NCBI GenBank assembly: GCA_027382625.1
Contig: JAJKFJ010020682.1
Location: 26,061-90,060, forward strand
Direction: 5' to 3'
Length of the DNA: 64,000 nucleotides
DNA from: Tetmemena sp. SeJ-2015
Taxonomy: Eukaryota > Ciliophora > Spirotrichea > Sporadotrichida > Oxytrichidae
Shown here: positions 1 to 12,052 of the stretch, one piece after another
Layout: every line of letters starts with the position of its first letter
How positions within the stretch are numbered: the first letter of the stretch is position 1
Position numbers and translations under genes: made by a program
Notes under the pieces: generated by a model
The model's database searches: none
The model's input: the letters and a program-made list of their open reading frames with translations, nothing else
Told to the model about the DNA's origin: nothing

Positions 1-3000
1 CGTATCAACGAAACTAATGAAATTGCTGGACCATCGAGACGTACGATGGCGACATCGCTGGCACTATAGAAAGGCTGTAACACTAGTTTCTTTGAACATG
101 CTCGAGGGTTACTCGGTTTATTCTAAATGGGGATAAGTATGGCGAAGATTTTAATTCTATGCATGTCAAACCAATGCCATGATACAGGTCATAGTATAAA
201 ACTTGATATGAGTGATGCATTGTCCTAATACTTATATGATATTCATAGGATTTCTTGAGAATCAAGGGCATATTGAGATGTACAGCGCAGTGTATTATTG
301 TGCTCGATCATTTCTCTCTATATCGAGGCATATGCAAGGGCGGAAGTACATAATAGATCAGCCTTGGCTGAATTAAGTATTATAGCATGGCGGCGAGGCT
401 CGGCGCTGTTCAATATAGTCTATAATGTGAAGATTGCTTAAATTAGGCGACCTTTGAATGTAGTGAGTTTCTTCTAATTCCATAAAATCCTGTTTAGATT
501 ATAGCTGACACACTTCTGTTGGTTGTTTCAGACCCTTAGAGGCGTGATCTGTCGAACAATATAGGATTATCCTTTTCGTGCGTCTTCCGAACACGAGACC
601 GCAGACCTTCCCTAACGACATGGAAATAAATATTTTATGGTATCTGCCGCGTTTGAAACAATTTCTAGAGATGTCATAGTCATGTGGCAATGTGATTATA
701 GATACTGTCGCCCACAATTGCCGTACGTTATGGATGTTTTCGGCTATGGTTATTAGATTCATGACTCAGCTCATGGTTCTTTAGTAGAGATCTGTAATTT
801 GATTTCCATCTTTCATGGTTATTACATTGTATTAGTCATAGCCACCAAATTATTGTCGCGAACAAGACAACCGTGCTGCTATAGCCAAGACAGAAAGGGA
901 TAACACGCGATGCAATCCGACAATAGGATGATAGTTAAAATTAGAGCTTGACATACGATGGATGATCTGAACTTAGTAAAAGGTAACTCTTGGATCACTA
1001 TTAGACCTAATTCCTTGTGTTGGAGGTTGGTTGCTTGCTGAAGTCAGCTATTAATATTGGCTAACGCAAATATAAATGGCGATGAGCATTTGAATTATTA
1101 TCCAAAAACCACGTAAATCCTTTTGGACGATAACGTATAGCTCCATGATCCTTAGAGTACTCCACGTATCTTTTTATCTACTAAATCTAGGCACTTTGTT
1201 ATGGTGGAGAAAATTAGTTTTAGAAATAAATGTTAGGCTGTTGTTAGATCATATTGTGTAGTGACAAATCATTCAAATGGAATAAATATCTTGTTGAGCT
1301 GATAATACGTCGTGCCGTGTTACACGATTAGTGCCACTATATAGTCTGTCGAAGTTTCTCAATATTATGTGGTATACATTATAGCACATATAAGTATCTA
1401 ATGCAGAATGCCATTGTGTATGATGGGCGGGGCATGCCGCTGTACCGTTACTTGCTTCGAGCGATTATCATCAGAACGGAATCCTCTACATATCTCAGGT
1501 GTAAAAATTGCAACATGGCAATAGACCTACGCTACAATGACGTATTGGCAAAGTAGCATCTGCTCGGTTGCTTTTCACCTGGAAGAAGCCCTTAGTGGGT
1601 GTCTTGTCGATGATTGCACGCAGCCAGCGAGTCATGAAGACTCCCAGCGTGATTTCAGTATGCAGTTCGCTGCCTAGTCTCATACTGGACCTGATACACA
1701 TCAGCAGATAGTTTGTAGGTTAAGGTTGCTTTCGTAATGCCATAGTATGATAAGTTTAGACGACTGAAAGAAAGATTCGTCGCACCATAATTACGCAACT
1801 GTTGATCCGAAAGATAATAAAATATAATGAAACGACGACAAGAGCCAAGCCTAAGTTAATAAATACAACATAACCGAATATTGGAAGCGTAAGGGATAGG
1901 ACTTGTGCCGAGACTGATACAAGAAAGAACGAAGATTACAGGTATTCTGAAATATATTGGCAGAAAAGTACTCTCCACGCGACCTTTTCTGATGGCAATT
2001 TGTTGATGACAGTAGATTGTCGATATTAACGTACAACTAAGTATTTACGTAGGTGAGTACGTAGTATGTCCCGTGTATGATATAGCTCGATGAATTCCCA
2101 TAAACTACTTACGAAGATGAGATAGGTACTATTAACCTTTAAAGAGTTATAGTATTCCGTAACCCTAGTCGCCCGATGATATGTCGCAAAAGAAAGCCAA
2201 TTAGTAGGTAATGGGTGCAGGGGCGTTGATGTCATCGAGAAGTTGGGAATTGTTTATTGGTAAGTGCGTGGTCTCAAGTCGGATTTTCATTATATTAATT
2301 GAAAATAGAGAACGGTTTGATGCCTGCTCTCTATTACAGAGGTGGTCAATAAGTAATAGAAAGAGTGATGAATTTGGTATAAGGAGATTATTTTCCTGGT
2401 GCCCCTAAGATGGCAGAGCACATGACAATACCGTGTCTGACGCCCATGAAATGATCTTAGCGCTACTTGTTGCGTCAATCACCATAATAAATTTGAAGTT
2501 GCATGGTCTAGTTTATGCTATATTGTAATTCAACGAGGCTTGTCGTATTGATAGTGGTTGTGCAAATTTGACGCTTTACGAGTAATCTTAACTTAAATAC
2601 AGATGATCCGAATGAGCCAAAGACACCATTGAAATATTGAACAGATCGACGCACTGTAATTACATTATTCTCTTAGAGACAGCTGTATATGTAAGAAGAT
2701 TAATAGAAGTGTATACGTCGTAGACGCGTTAATAATGAAATTGAAAAGGTAGCAGATTAAAGTCTACAATATAAAGCTAGTGCAGCATTATTTATATAAG
2801 AAAAGATTCTATAATTTGTGGCGTAGAAGAATCTTGTCTTGTAAGTAAGTGTATAATGTGGAAACTTAGAGAAGCCTGGAATTGGAAAGTTAAGGTTGAA
2901 TATCCTAAAGTTTCTTGAAACGCGCTGCATTTGAATGCTTTCCTTAAAGCTTTTAATTGAATTTCTGATGGTGTGGAGATTATTTTAGGATGAAGGAGCT

Positions 3001-6000
3001 GGTTTATTGATCAATGATAGACTTCTAACGATCAATATCTGCGAACTGGGTTTTCAAGGTAAGCGTTCATCGTGTGTGAATATAGTTTCATCCGATATAG
3101 ACTTGTTTAACGATTTTTAATTTAGAGACAAGGTGAAAGAAAGAACATGGTTGAAGTGTGATGTTAGTGACGTGCTTATGTGAGGATGAGTTACGTCTGC
3201 CCACAGTAGCGGATCATGGACATATAGAATCATATGCTGGTCTTTGACGATAATATATACTCAATACTTAGGATTATAAGCGAATGAATACGAATTTCAC
3301 ACATCATTCATTCCAACTGATTGGAGTGAAACACATATTTCTTGTTTAGATTTTTGCGTAGATTGCGTTGATGGTTGCTTTTAAAGATGCTTTTGGATTA
3401 AATTTTGTCTTGGGAATGTGTAGTCCGCAATAATTACTCTTTGATTGGTCAGGAATAATAAACTCTCGATATTATTAAAATTGCAGAATTATTAGAAATC
3501 TCCATTAAAATTCGTAGTTAGTGCTCAATGAAACAGAAAAGTCACGGAGTTTGCATACTCCCTCAGCTATAAATTATATAGTATCATTTGTTGGCGCCTT
3601 AATAGTATTTAGTATGTCGTACGAGACCATTGTAACACAACAGTATGACTAAATACATAAAGTTGTCGTATGTCGATTAGCTTGATAGAATTGAGCTATC
3701 TATGCGGTACCCGATTAAAAGATATTTGTAATATTAATGCCATACATCAATAGTATGAGTATATAGGTAGTTAGTGAGTTGATCATAGCTATTATTTTAA
3801 TAGCTAATTCTTCTTAATCTAGTGTGGTCAAGTACATTACTGATTTAAGTTGGTATATGCGGGCTTTGCAATGCCGAATAAAGAAGGTTTCCACCTATCA
3901 AAATTTTGTGTGGTGTTTACATGTTTATGACATAGTAGTATGTGGCTCAAGTGTATTTGCCGTGATTAGACTTATTGAATCACAATTATTTATGAGCTGT
4001 GTTGGTAATGAAACAGCACTTATTTGTATGATATCGCTGTCGGCAGATTTGTGCCGCTTGTAGTGCTGTATGAGACTGTCATTAATCGATAAACATTAAG
4101 AGTTATTTCTCGTGTAAAGCTCACTTATAGAATAATCTTGTACATTGTGGTATTGAACTATAGTTGGTCTCGGTGTGAGGAAGACAGATTCAGTACGACA
4201 GCTGACTGAGGGCGGACATATCGATTGTAGATTCCAAAAGATTGTAATATTCGATCTCATTTAAAAGCATTCATTTTTGTGTATCCATATAGAAATCCAA
4301 TAAATGTTTTAAAGCCAGCTTCTTTGTAGGCGCTTAGAAGCCTTACGAATAAAGCGATATTTTATATTTTCTTGTTGATCCAATTTCAACACTAGTAACT
4401 ATTAAAAATCTAGGTGTGCGTGTGCGTGTACTTGACGAGATATAAAAAATCAAGGTACGAGCGTATATAGCTCTGTCGTTGGCAGCGTACCTTCATTATG
4501 GTGAACAGCTGTAATCTATAAGGTACGCTAAAGATCCAGAATTGATTTACTCGATTAGAATTATTATAAACTTGAAAAATGGGAGTTTTGGATCTATCTA
4601 CGTTAATCGATATGTGAAAGTATGGTATTAAAAGTATAATGCGAGTATCGTACATTTGCGAAGAATTCAGACGTCAATAGTGTCATTGAGTGAGTAGAAT
4701 GATGAATTAAAAGGTATGTCACTCATTATGTACGCGTAGCAGAAGTAGTTTTTGTTAATAATAACATCATTTATTCGAGACTGCTTATGTTGATTCGCGT
4801 TGACTTGAAATTTCAGGTAAGTTTTAACTGGGGTACTTTTTTCTAGGTTTCATTGGCTACTTGTTTAAAGTGATTGAATAGTCGCTACGGCATCCTGTAT
4901 TAGAAAATTGCAGGCCAGTCACGATGCCATAATGATTCTCCCAGGAGGCCTATATACTGAACGCAGCAGAACATTTCGAAGTCATAGACAACTTTTCGTG
5001 AAGTCGAATATTTTGAGCAAAAGCTAGTTGTACTTAATAACATAGGATAATGTATTGTGATAGGGTTACTCTTTAACCACGACACTGATTTCGGCAAAGT
5101 GCCAAAATTCTGTTACTTCGTTCAGTAGATCGGTGTGGATTAGATGAAACTGTAATCTTTTATCTATGTACAAGTCGGACTTGGTCGAAGCTCTCATCTT
5201 TTGGCCTTGAAGCGCAACCATTATCATCCATGCTGAATGAAATAATAGGAGACTAGCTACATTAGAATAATGTGTTGTCGATAGGGCAGAAAATATTAAC
5301 ACATGCGAGTACGTGTATAGTTCCAATGTTCATGATTACTTCTGTGTTGAAGGTATTTTTATCTTGCTGAGAAATAATTGATGGTGAACACTACTTAGCG
5401 CAGAGGGATCTTATTGTTATATATATCCAATGTCCGCTATAGTTATAAGACTCTAGCGACTTTAAAGATTTATAGGAATCAACGAGAGATAAATCTTGCT
5501 ATTATTGTTTATCGGCTTTCTTGGAGTGTATAATCTAGGTTTTCAATTATGTAAAGAATTGAATGTATATGGCTTGTTTTGTATGTGAATGGATCTGTAG
5601 TAGGTGCCAATGCCACGAATATATAAATTCAGCTTGCTAAAGAGGATAAGATTTCAATATTGGTAATTAATTTCAGAGAAAAAAGGCAGAGGGATAATTC
5701 AATTAAAAATCAAATAATAGTATGTGTATTGAAAACACACAGTCTTTTAGGACTTTTTAATAAGATATAAACTAAGAATGTCAATTTCTTGTCACAAAGA
5801 TAACCAAGCAAAGATAGATTACAATTGAGTCTTATTAGAGTATAATTGCGATGAAAGGTGTGTCTCGACGTTTCTGATATTTTACAGCTGAAGGTTGAGA
5901 GTGTGGATTAACTCAGAAGTATGGCAATCAGTGCGAGAGCAAGCGCTATTAAGATATAAATATAATGATGATAGTATACTGGAATTATAATTAAAAGAAG

Positions 6001-6560
6001 TCTTATTGTATCGACTTGACGCTACGGGTCAATTTTGCGAGAGTCAATTGTTCAACTTGACTTAGTATTATGGTCAGGAGCGTAGGGATTAACCTTGTGA
6101 ATCGCATATTTAGAATCAGTCGTTAGTATGGTGTAGAACTTGTAACTCTCATTTTATATGAAATTGATGATTTAACAGAATATTCGCAAATCGCATTAAT
6201 CGTCTTATGCTGAACGCTCATGAAGAGATTTTCGAATCGCAGTATTGGGCGACGCTGAAATATGTGTGTGTGATCAAGTGTTTAAGATGAATTATTTTGT
6301 CATTTTAGCCTTGAATCTGTTTATCTCAGACTTTTATGTACGCTTGCTTTTCGTCACGAAGTGGAAACGGAAAAATATCTCGTTCTCTAGAGCCCACCGT
6401 AATGGAATTGGAGAAGTGCGCTAAGTTGTTGTTTCCATTGTTTTTCCTTGACTTTGCTTGAAATAAAGGTGTACACTCGCGAGTTCTCGATTTTATATGG
6501 TTTATTCTTACGCACTGCCAATTTGTGGGTGAGCATGAATGGTCGAGGGCTCGCAAGCCT
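1..6560. other. Gene-free AT-rich stretch of unknown nature
   Basis: I see no supportable gene here. No open frame reaches 110 codons, stops are spread evenly in all six frames, no frame shows family motifs, and no tRNA or rRNA is visible. The composition is clearly more AT-rich than the rest of the window, with more G than C on this strand. In related genomes the region directly upstream of rpsL holds rpoC and rpoB, whose conserved motifs I cannot find on either strand. A hairpin with 7-bp arms (6551-6571) lies near the right end. The switch to normal sequence occurs at about 6570-6600, just before rpsL. The most likely explanations are non-genomic noise, a chimeric join or extremely error-rich sequence; real non-coding DNA is less likely. 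Confidence 0.6.
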
Positions 6561-6648
6561 TGTTTGCGAGTGAATATATAGATTTTAAGTGCCCGGGCAA
6601 CCGTTTCTGGGCGTGTGTTTAACGTTGTATTTTGTTGGATTAAAAACG

Positions 6649-7032
6649 ATGCCAACCATCAATCAACTGATTCGCCAACCACGCGTTTCCGCAGTGGTTA
6701 AGAGCAAATCTCCGGCGCTGGAAAACAGCCCGCAAAAACGTGGCGTATGTACCCGCGTTTATACGACAACTCCAAAAAAGCCAAACTCGGCTTTGCGTAA
6801 AGTTGCCAAAGTACGCTTGACCAACGGTTTCGAAGTTATTTCGTATATCGGTGGTGAAGGTCATAACTTGCAAGAGCACAGCGTAGTTTTGATTCGCGGT
6901 GGTCGTGTAAAGGATTTGCCGGGTGTGCGTTATCACATGGTTCGCGGTGCTTTGGATACTCAAGGCGTTAAAGACCGTAAGCAAGCTCGTTCCAAATATG
7001 GTTCTAAGCGCGCTAAAGCTGTTAAGAAGTAA
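6649..7032 (+). CDS. rpsL: 30S ribosomal protein S12
   Basis: S12 (127 aa) lines the decoding centre of the small subunit and monitors codon-anticodon pairing. The conserved [11 protein letters not shown] block places Lys43 and Lys44, and the GGRVKDLPG loop places Lys88 and Asp89. Lys43 and Lys88 are the positions where streptomycin-resistance changes usually arise and both are wild type here; Asp89 is the residue methylthiolated by RimO in many bacteria. The open frame extends 20 codons upstream, but that extension has no S12 character, so the ATG at 6649 is chosen. First gene of the str cluster, followed after 177 bp by rpsG. Confidence 0.97.
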   Translation: MPTINQLIRQPRVSAVVKSKSPALENSPQKRGVCTRVYTTTPKKPNSALRKVAKVRLTNGFEVISYIGGEGHNLQEHSVVLIRGGRVKDLPGVRYHMVRGALDTQGVKDRKQARSKYGSKRAKAVKK

Positions 7033-7209
7033 TCTTTTAGTTTGTTAAGAGATTCTTGTAACTAGCTTGTAAATTTAACTCAGTAAAATCTCCGTAATTC
7101 GGAAAGGTGTCGGTCTCGAATGAGCCGAGTAAGTGGTGGCTATGATGGCTTGCCGCGAGCGCTGATAAATTGTTGTTAGCCGCTCAACTGAAGATTGAAA
7201 GGAATTGAA

Positions 7210-7680
7210 ATGCCACGTCGTCGTGAAGTCCCGAAACGGGACATTTTGCCGGATCCAAAGTTCGGTAATGTAGAAGTATCTAAGTTTGTTAACGTGTTGA
7301 TGTTGTCTGGCAAGAAGTCTGTTGCTGAAGGCATTATCTATGGCGCGTTTGATCACATCCAATCTAAATCTGGTAAAGATCCATTGGAAGTGTTTGCAAC
7401 TGCAATCAACAATGCAAAGCCATTGGTTGAAGTTAAATCCCGCCGTGTTGGTGGTGCTAACTATCAAGTTCCAGTTGAAGTTCGTCCAGTTCGTCGTTTG
7501 GCTTTGTCTATGCGTTGGTTGCGTGAAGCTGCGAACAAGCGTAGTGAAAAATCCATGCCGCAACGTTTGGCTGGTGAATTGTTGGAAGCCGCTGAAGGTC
7601 GCGGCGGTGCAATGAAGAAACGTGATGAAGTGCATCGTATGGCAGAAGCCAACAAAGCCTTCTCTCACTTCCGCTTCTAA
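7210..7680 (+). CDS. rpsG: 30S ribosomal protein S7
   Basis: S7 (156 aa) nucleates assembly of the 30S head and contacts E-site tRNA. The sequence begins [10 protein letters not shown] and contains the family block [13 protein letters not shown] and the later [11 protein letters not shown] helix. The ATG at 7210 is preceded by an AAAGGAA ribosome-binding site, and an in-frame ATG 15 bases upstream is rejected because S7 proteins start at MPRR. The length is normal and there are no sequence breaks. It lies between rpsL and fusA in the usual str order. Confidence 0.97.
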   Translation: MPRRREVPKRDILPDPKFGNVEVSKFVNVLMLSGKKSVAEGIIYGAFDHIQSKSGKDPLEVFATAINNAKPLVEVKSRRVGGANYQVPVEVRPVRRLALSMRWLREAANKRSEKSMPQRLAGELLEAAEGRGGAMKKRDEVHRMAEANKAFSHFRF

Positions 7681-7694
7681 GAGTAATTGTGAGA

Positions 7695-7784
7695 AACCAT
7701 TGTATTTTCAGTTTGCAATGGTTCTGGTAGGTATTTTGAATCAGACCGGGCGTGATTTTTTGAAGAAAATTGCGCTCGGTTTTG
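7695..7784 (+). terminator. Two hairpins between rpsG and fusA
   Basis: The first hairpin pairs 7695-7702 with 7716-7723 (8 bp). The second pairs 7745-7752 with 7773-7780 (7 Watson-Crick pairs plus one G-U) and is followed by TTTTG. The second looks like a weak or partial intrinsic terminator that could lower read-through into fusA; no promoter is obvious after it. The function is inferred from structure only. Confidence 0.4.
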
Positions 7785-7809
7785 TCCATTAAAAGATTTA
7801 GGATTAGCT

Positions 7810-9896
7810 ATGGCCCGTAAGACCCCCATTGAGCGCTACCGCAATATCGGTATTTCCGCTCACATTGATGCAGGTAAAACGACAACGACAGAACGCGTAT
7901 TGTTTTACACAGGTGTAAATCACAAAATTGGTGAAGTTCATGATGGTGCAGCGACCATGGACTGGATGGAGCAAGAGCAAGAGCGTGGTATTACCATTAC
8001 TTCCGCAGCGACAACTTGCTACTGGAGCGGTATGGCGAATAATTTCCAGCCGCACCATATCAATATTATTGATACCCCAGGTCACGTTGACTTCACAATT
8101 GAAGTTGAGCGTTCTATGCGCGTTCTGGACGGTGCTTGCATGGTTTACTGTGCAGTTGGTGGTGTTCAGCCACAGTCTGAAACAGTTTGGCGTCAAGCTA
8201 ACAAGTACAAAGTCCCTCGTTTGGCATTCGTCAATAAGATGGATCGTACTGGCGCGAACTTCTTCAAAGTGTATGATCAAATGCGTGCGCGTTTGAAAGC
8301 AAATCCAGTACCTTTGCAAGTGCCTATCGGTGCTGAAGATCAGTTTGAAGGTGTGATCGATTTGGTGAAGATGAAAGCGATCATCTGGGATGTTGCATCT
8401 CAAGGTATGAAGTTTGAATATCAAGATATTCCTGCAAATTGGAAAAGAGTGGCTGAAAAATGGTGAAGCGCTGCTGAAGCCATAAAGTTGATGAACAAAT
8501 ACCTCGAAGAGGGTGATTTGTCTGAAGCGGATATCAAAAAAGCATTGCGTCAACGTACAATCGCTTCTGAAATCGTTCCTATGATGTGCGGTACGGCATT
8601 TAAGAACAAGGGTGTGCAGGCGATGTTGGAGGCAGTTGTTGAGTACTTGCCATCCCCATTGGATATTCCACCAGTCCCTGGTGTGAATGAAGATGAAGAG
8701 CCTGTTGTACGTGAGGCGAGAGATGATGAGAAGTTCTCAGCTTTGGCATTTAAGATTGCTACTGATCCATTCGTTGGTCAATTGTGCTTTATTCGTTGCT
8801 ACTCCGGTACTTTGAACTCTGGCGACAGCGTATTTAACTCTGTTAAAGGTAAGAAAGAACGTATTGGTCGTTTGGTTCAGATGCATGCAAACCAACGTGA
8901 AGAAATTAAAGAAATGATGGCGGGTGATATCGCTGCGGTTGTTGGTTTGAAGGAAACAACAACGGGTGACACATTGTGTGACGATAAAGCAATCGTTGTT
9001 TTAGAGCGCATGGTATTCCCAGAGCCAGTTATTTCTCAAGCGGTTGAGCCAAAAACTAAGGCCGACCAAGAGAAAATGGGCTTGGCATTGAACCGTTTGG
9101 CTGCTGAAGATCCATCTTTCCGCGTACGTACTGACGAAGAATCTGGTCAGACAATTATCGCTGGTATGGGTGAGTTGCATCTGGATATTATCGTTGATCG
9201 TATGAAGCGTGAATTCAACGTGGAAGCGACAGTTGGTAAGCCACAAGTTGCATACCGCGAAACAATTCGCAAAACATGCGAAGAAATCGAAGGTAAGTTC
9301 GTCAAGCAATCTGGTGGTCGTGGTCAATACGGTCACGTTGTATTGAAGATCGAACCACAAGAGCCAGGTAAAGGTTTCGAATTTGTTGACGCGATCAAAG
9401 GCGGTACGGTTCCACGTGAATACATCCCTGCGGTTGAAAAAGGCGTTCGTGAAACACTGCAATCTGGTGTGTTGGCTGGCTACCCAGTGGTTGACGTTAA
9501 AGTTACATTGTTCTTCGGTTCATACCATGACGTTGACTCCAACGAAAATGCGTTCCGCATGGCGGGTTCTATGGCGTTTAAAGATGGCTGCCGTAAAGCA
9601 AGTCCAGTTATTCTGGAGCCAATGATGGCGGTTGAAGTTGAAACACCTGAAGATTACGCTGGTACAGTGATGGGTGATTTGTCCTCACGCCGTGGTATGG
9701 TTCAAGGTATGGATGAGATTGCTGGCGTGGCGGTAAGATCATTAAGGCTGAAGTGCCATTGTCTGAGATGTTTGGTTACTCAACATCTTTGCGTTCAGCG
9801 ACACAAGGTCGTGCGACATATTCTATGGAATTCAAGCACTACTCTGAAGCGCCTAAGAACGTAATCGATGCAATCGTTACATCTAAAGCAAAATAA
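7810..9896 (+). CDS. fusA: Elongation factor G (frame broken by indels)
   Basis: EF-G is the translocase GTPase that moves tRNA and mRNA through the ribosome and acts with RRF in recycling. The N-terminus shows the G1 motif [10 protein letters not shown]2 [10 protein letters not shown]3 DTPGHVDF and G4 NKMD, followed by domains II-V of normal extent (about 700 aa in total). The reading frame is interrupted twice: around 8445-8487, where the frame hits TGA and resumes at [13 protein letters not shown], and near 9728, where one G is missing in what should read [13 protein letters not shown]. After the second break the protein runs to the TAA at 9894-9896. EF-G is essential, so these are read as sequence errors. 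Neighbours are rpsG and tuf. Confidence 0.95.
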
Positions 9897-9989
9897 GTTT
9901 AATAATTTAAATCGGAAATCCTGTCTTGCGAACTAAAAGTAAGGGAGGCAGGTAATTAATCTAATCGTTCTTTTTGAAGGAAGAATAAA

Positions 9990-11180
9990 ATGGCAAAAGG
10001 TAAGTTCGAACGCACCAAGCCGCACGTTAACGTCGGTACAATTGGTCACGTGGATCACGGTAAAACGACATTGACAGCAGCGATTGCGACAGTATTGTCT
10101 GCAAAATTCGGCGGCGAAGCGAAGAAATACGACGAAATCGATGCGGCTCCAGAAGAAAAAGCACGTGGTATTACTATTAATACAGCGCACGTAGAATACG
10201 AAACAGCAGCGCGTCACTACGCACACGTTGATTGCCCGGGCCATGCTGACTATGTTAAAAACATGATTACTGGTGCAGCGCAGATGGACGGCGCGATCTT
10301 GGTTTGCTCCGCAGCAGACGGTCCAATGCCACAAACACGTGAGCACATCTTGTTGGCTCGCCAAGTTGGTGTTCCATACATCATCGTATTCTTGAACAAA
10401 TGCGACATGGTTGATGACGCTGAATTGTTGGAATTGGTTGAAATGGAAGTTCGTGAATTATTGTCTAAATACGAATTCCCAGGCGACGACTTGCCAATCA
10501 TCCAAGGTTCTGCAAAATTGGCGCTCGAAGGCGACAAAGGTCCATTGGGCGAAGAAGCGATCATGAAATTGGCTGATGCATTGGATTCTTACATCCCAAC
10601 TCCAGAACGTGCTGTTGACGGCGCATTCTTGTTGCCAGTAGAAGACGTATTCTCTATTTCTGGTCGCGGTACAGTGGTTACTGGTCGTGTTGAGCGCGGT
10701 ATCATCAAAGTCGGCGAAGAAATCGAAATCGTTGGTATCAAAGACACAGTAAAAACAACATGTACTGGTGTTGAAATGTTCCGCAAATTGCTCGATCAAG
10801 GTCAAGCAGGCGACAACGTAGGTGTATTGTTGCGCGGTACTAAGCGTGAAGATATTCAACGTGGTCAAGTTTTGGCGAAACCAGGTTCTATCAAGCCACA
10901 CAGCCACTTCACAGGTGAGATCTATGTTTTGTCTAAAGATGAAGGTGGTCGTCATACACCATTCTTCAACAACTATCGTCCACAGTTCTACTTCCGTACA
11001 ACGGACGTAACAGGTTCGATCGAGTTGCCAAAAGACAAAGAAATGGTGATGCCAGGTGATAACGTTTCTATCACAGTTAAGTTGATCAACCCGATCGCGA
11101 TGGAAGAAGGTCTCCGTTTCGCGATTCGTGAAGGTGGTCGTACTGTTGGTGCTGGTGTTGTTGCTAAAATCATCGAGTAA
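9990..11180 (+). CDS. tuf: Elongation factor Tu
   Basis: EF-Tu (396 aa) delivers aminoacyl-tRNA to the ribosomal A site as a ternary complex with GTP. The full GTPase set is visible: GHVDHGKTT near residue 18, [25 protein letters not shown] and NKCDMVDD. The beta-barrel domains II and III follow, ending [15 protein letters not shown]. The frame is intact and of standard length. A strong GAAGGAAG site precedes the ATG. Betaproteobacteria often carry a second tuf near the rRNA and rpoB region; only one copy lies in this window. Confidence 0.98.
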   Translation: MAKGKFERTKPHVNVGTIGHVDHGKTTLTAAIATVLSAKFGGEAKKYDEIDAAPEEKARGITINTAHVEYETAARHYAHVDCPGHADYVKNMITGAAQMDGAILVCSAADGPMPQTREHILLARQVGVPYIIVFLNKCDMVDDAELLELVEMEVRELLSKYEFPGDDLPIIQGSAKLALEGDKGPLGEEAIMKLADALDSYIPTPERAVDGAFLLPVEDVFSISGRGTVVTGRVERGIIKVGEEIEIVGIKDTVKTTCTGVEMFRKLLDQGQAGDNVGVLLRGTKREDIQRGQVLAKPGSIKPHSHFTGEIYVLSKDEGGRHTPFFNNYRPQFYFRTTDVTGSIELPKDKEMVMPGDNVSITVKLINPIAMEEGLRFAIREGGRTVGAGVVAKIIE

Positions 11181-11262
11181 TTTCTTTTGAATACACTTTA
11201 AAGTTTGATCGTGAGTATTCGCGATAAAATTTAGAGAAAATCAAAAATTGGTGTACACTAGT

Positions 11263-11301
11263 CGGCTGTCGTGCTTTTTTAGTGCGACAGCCGTTTTGTT
11301 T
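11263..11301 (+). terminator. Intrinsic terminator after tuf
   Basis: A 9-bp perfect stem (11263-11271 with 11285-11293) is followed by TTTTGTTTT. It sits 83 bp after the tuf stop and 85 bp before rpsJ, so it probably ends most str transcripts. This implies that rpsJ is expressed by read-through or from its own promoter. Confidence 0.75.
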
Positions 11302-11377
11302 TAGCGGTCGTAATAAGCGCTCTTTGTTAAAAATGCCACATTTATCACATCGTGGCTCGTTCTTTACAGGAAATATC

Positions 11378-11695
11378 ATGTCTACAGCAAATCAAAAAAT
11401 CCGTATTCGCTTAAAAGCTTTCGATTACAAATTGATCGACCAATCAGCTTTGGAAATCGTAGAAACAGCTAAGCGTACCGGCGCTGTTGTTAAGGGTCCA
11501 GTTCCTTTGCCAAACACGTATTCAACGTTTCGACGTTTTGCGTTCCCCGCATGTCAAAAAACTTCCCGCGATCAATTCGAAATCCGCACGCATCAGCGTT
11601 TGATGGATATCGTCGATCCTACAGATAAAACTGTTGATGCATTGATGAAACTCGACTTGCCAGCTGGCGTCGACGTAGAAATCAAATTGCAATAA
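11378..11695 (+). CDS. rpsJ: 30S ribosomal protein S10 (internal compensated frameshift)
   Basis: S10 (105 aa as read) is a 30S head protein and, as NusE, a partner in transcription antitermination. It opens [21 protein letters not shown] and closes with the hallmark [18 protein letters not shown] and DVEIKLQ. Between about 11515 and 11562 the residues make no sense for S10, whereas the adjacent frame encodes the expected [14 protein letters not shown] block. An extra A near 11515 and a missing base near 11562 cancel out, so the open frame survives with roughly 15 wrong residues. The ATG at 11378 follows an ACAGGAAA site. Confidence 0.95.
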   Translation: MSTANQKIRIRLKAFDYKLIDQSALEIVETAKRTGAVVKGPVPLPNTYSTFRRFAFPACQKTSRDQFEIRTHQRLMDIVDPTDKTVDALMKLDLPAGVDVEIKLQ

Positions 11696-11703
11696 TTGCC
11701 AGT

Positions 11704-11809
11704 TCGATAAATCCAATTCTGGGGCGCAGCACTGCGTTGCTTGTCCTTGCAATACCTAAGTATTGCTGCGGGAAGCGCCCTGTTCCGCATCCCCATAATT
11801 GAATTTCTC
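11704..11809. repeat. Palindromic repeat element, copy A
   Basis: The outer arms pair about 11704-11722 with 11791-11809 (consensus AATYCAATTCTRGGG against CCCYAWAATTGAATT), and a nested 7-bp hairpin lies at 11749-11766. The element shares its arms and the adjoining GCGCA / GCAT bases with the copy at 25653-25726, but its centre is longer. At the arm position where copy B has an A-T pair this copy has a G-C pair, so pairing is kept. It lies in the 357-bp gap between rpsJ and rplC. Confidence 0.7.
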
Positions 11810-11918
11810 AAGCTAGCATTTCTGAGTGCTAAAAAGATTTTGAAAATAGTAGAAATCGTTTAAGAGCTAAGAAAAAGCTGACATACCATAATTTTTTTCA
11901 TTTTCAAATAAATTTTTC

Positions 11919-11947
11919 TTGTAAGTGGAAATTATTCGGGTTAAAAT
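11919..11947 (+). promoter_or_regulatory. Probable sigma-70 promoter for rplC
   Basis: TTGTAA (11919-11924), a 17-bp spacer and TAAAAT (11942-11947) form a good housekeeping promoter, with the start expected near 11954. That leaves a leader of about 100 nt before the rplC ATG at 12053. Together with the repeat upstream it suggests the S10 cluster is transcribed from rplC, not from rpsJ. Confidence 0.6.
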
Positions 11948-12052
11948 CGAAGGCTTAAATTTTGATAGGCTTTGGCTTGTCTATTTTTAAGTTTTAAAAG
12001 TAAGTTTCTAAACATCAGCCTCACCCAATCGTAGGTGAGAATGGAGAAAACA

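Noticed and set aside
1495..1701. 68-codon minus-strand frame in a locally GC-richer patch
   Set aside because: It looks slightly protein-like but matches no family I know, has no ribosome-binding site or neighbours, and lies in the random-looking region.
4413..4430. Short GT-rich run resembling a microsatellite
   Set aside because: Too short and imperfect, in a region of doubtful origin.
6326..6655. 109-codon minus-strand frame just before rpsL
   Set aside because: It overlaps the rpsL start and the random-looking stretch, has no recognisable motif and no plausible start site.
8428..8487. fusA stop as programmed frameshifting
   Set aside because: No slippery heptamer plus pseudoknot is seen, and several separate indels are needed to restore the frame, as in other genes here.
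7804..8553. 249-codon antisense frame across fusA
   Set aside because: A shadow of a strongly biased highly expressed gene, with no family motif and no ribosome-binding site.
9933..10955. Long antisense frames within tuf (143 and 165 codons)
   Set aside because: They mirror the codon bias of tuf on the opposite strand and have no independent signals.
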